From the NCBI GenBank assembly GCA_944327365.1, contig CALVHI010000005.1, positions 1 to 42,996 on the forward strand: a DNA stretch of 42,996 nt. Direction: 5' to 3'. Position 1 is the stretch's first letter; every line of letters starts with the position of its first letter. A program made the position numbers and the translations under genes. This document shows, in pieces, positions 41,925-42,996 of the stretch. The DNA comes from an uncultured Bacilli bacterium (GTDB lineage: Bacteria; Bacillota_I; Bacilli_A; RF39; UBA660). The notes under the pieces were generated by a model. It did not search any database and was not told where the DNA came from. It saw only the letters and a list, made by a program, of their open reading frames with translations.

Positions 41925-42629
41925 ATGAAATATTTTTTGGCATTGGATAAAGGCCCATCATATCGTAATGATGAAAGATATCTTAAAATTGATTTAAATA
42001 AAATTAATAGTTTGCTAAATCAAGATAATAACTTAAAGCCTCTTTGTGCTTTTACTTGTACGTTTAAAGATAAAGGTGAATTAAAGAAATTCTTAAAAGC
42101 AAATCATTTAATTGATGCTAGATATGAAAATTATGATTTAGGAATAACTTATTTTAAAGAATATTATCGTTTTGTATCTGTCCCATATCAAGCTGATGCT
42201 AAATTTTTAAATCCTAAAACATTAGAACAAGTGATATACGAAAAGAGTAACCATCCTAATTTTTTATCAATTATAATTAAACAATATCATAAAGTTCCTT
42301 ATCTTAAAGAGGAAATTTATTCTTTTCATAGCTATATTACAAATCCTTATGCAGACTATAAACTTTATAATGTTATTCGTTCTTTTGTCAATAAAATATG
42401 TTTTCGCAAGAATAATGATGGAATATATGTTCCTGATTTCAAAGGGACATATAATTTAGGCATGCTAATAGCTAAAATAGGGAATAAAGATGTTAAAAGC
42501 AATGAAATTAAACAAACTAAGTCTGTGGAAAAAGTAGAATATAGTGAAGATGATCCTAGAGCTCATCATTTAGAAGAGTTGAAAGAACGATATGAAAAAT
42601 CACAAGATGGGCAAATGCGTTTGTTTTGA
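41925..42629 (+). CDS. hypothetical protein, 234 aa
   Basis: ATG 41925 lies 8 bp after GAGGT; an earlier in-frame ATG is too close to that site. The protein starts KYFLALDKGPSYRNDERYL, is mixed alpha/beta with many Tyr/Asn/Lys, and has no membrane segment. The last ~40 residues are a charged tail (YSEDDPRAHHLEELKERYEKS) ending in QMRLF. That pentapeptide resembles a clamp-binding QxxLF motif. I do not recognise the family. Confidence 0.75.
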   Translation: MKYFLALDKGPSYRNDERYLKIDLNKINSLLNQDNNLKPLCAFTCTFKDKGELKKFLKANHLIDARYENYDLGITYFKEYYRFVSVPYQADAKFLNPKTLEQVIYEKSNHPNFLSIIIKQYHKVPYLKEEIYSFHSYITNPYADYKLYNVIRSFVNKICFRKNNDGIYVPDFKGTYNLGMLIAKIGNKDVKSNEIKQTKSVEKVEYSEDDPRAHHLEELKERYEKSQDGQMRLF

Positions 42630-42717
42630 TTGTAAATATTATGTAAATAGTGATGGAATTTACTTCATAAATAAAAAAATATTTAGTATGATATTATTGT
42701 AAAAGGGAGCGATGTAT

Positions 42718-42915
42718 ATGTTATATCCTTCAATCGATAAATTGTTAAACATTGTAGATTCGAAGTATATCCTTGTTCACGTAGCGTCTATGAGAAGTAA
42801 ACAAATGCTTGAAAACAGGCATTTTCAAATGCGTGAAAAGAATTATGTTAACAAAAAAGAGTTAGGAAGAGCATTAGAAGAAATCGAAAAGGGATTAGTA
42901 AAAATTAAAAAATAA
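42718..42915 (+). CDS. rpoZ: RNA polymerase omega subunit
   Basis: This 65-residue protein matches omega: MLYPSIDKLLNIVDSKYILVHVASMRSKQM and GRALEEIEKGLVKI near the end. It stabilises the beta' subunit. ATG 42718 follows GGGAG by 8 bp; ATG 42712 is too close. gmk, the usual upstream neighbour, is not here. The remaining 81 bp of the window show no feature. Confidence 0.9.
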   Translation: MLYPSIDKLLNIVDSKYILVHVASMRSKQMLENRHFQMREKNYVNKKELGRALEEIEKGLVKIKK

Positions 42916-42996
42916 TATTTTTCGCAAGATTTTAGAGTAAATTCAGTTTTTAAATGAATTAACGAGATTATAAGACTTATTTCTGGAAAAAACAAT

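Noticed and set aside
1-42996. CRISPR array
   Set aside because: No regularly spaced identical repeats were seen; repeated short AT-rich words are compositional.

Overview
The window is AT-rich chromosomal DNA of a spore-forming low-GC Firmicute. It resembles the uncultured gut Bacilli (RF39, RFN20 and Erysipelotrichales-like lineages), but no species is claimed. The reasons are A/T-biased codon use, strong AGGAGG-type ribosome sites, an LTA synthase, the CotJ and CotF-like spore-coat genes, a T-box before ileS, and the Bacillus-type order fmt..rlmN-prpC-prkC-rsgA-rpe. TGA is used as a stop (prpC, rlmN, ltaS), so this is not the mycoplasma code.

Layout. Positions 1-3000 hold one end of a mobilizable or transposon-like element on the minus strand: a large serine recombinase, a small ORF, a TnpV-like protein and a MobC-like ribbon-helix-helix protein. 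An orphan ORF and tRNA-Gly(GCC) follow. At 3.5-6.9 kb is an ltaS operon. At 7.1-8.1 kb is a spore-coat operon in which cotJA and cotJB appear fused, followed by cotJC. At 8.2-12.4 kb are a coiled-coil protein and a small partner, then cdaA-cdaR (c-di-AMP synthesis and its regulator). At 12.4-15.4 kb are an Ig-like lipid-facing protein, a tandem-HTH regulator and a divergent secreted protein. The last codons of that secreted protein carry the signature of a diversity-generating retroelement (DGR) variable region. At 15.5-23.3 kb are membrane proteins, fmt and the rlmN-prpC-prkC-rsgA-rpe operon. A short, highly structured RNA with its own promoter and terminator follows at 23.37-23.46 kb.

From 23.5 to 28.3 kb lie a pseudouridine synthase, an ABC exporter pair, two CotF-like coat genes and a phosphohexomutase. 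At 28.4-31.5 kb is a 952-residue membrane protein built of four repeats, with a small acidic partner. T-box-ileS follows, then a holin/M23 endolysin pair of phage origin, NagZ, NfeD-SPFH, a DNA-hypoxanthine glycosylase, a lone pseudopilin and a membrane-anchored thioredoxin. The right end holds a broken tyrosine integrase beside tRNA-Pro and tRNA-Arg, a second tandem-HTH regulator, two unknown genes and rpoZ.

The most interesting signal is the candidate DGR target at 13618-15381. No reverse transcriptase or template repeat is visible in the window, so the diversifying machinery would have to be elsewhere in the genome.
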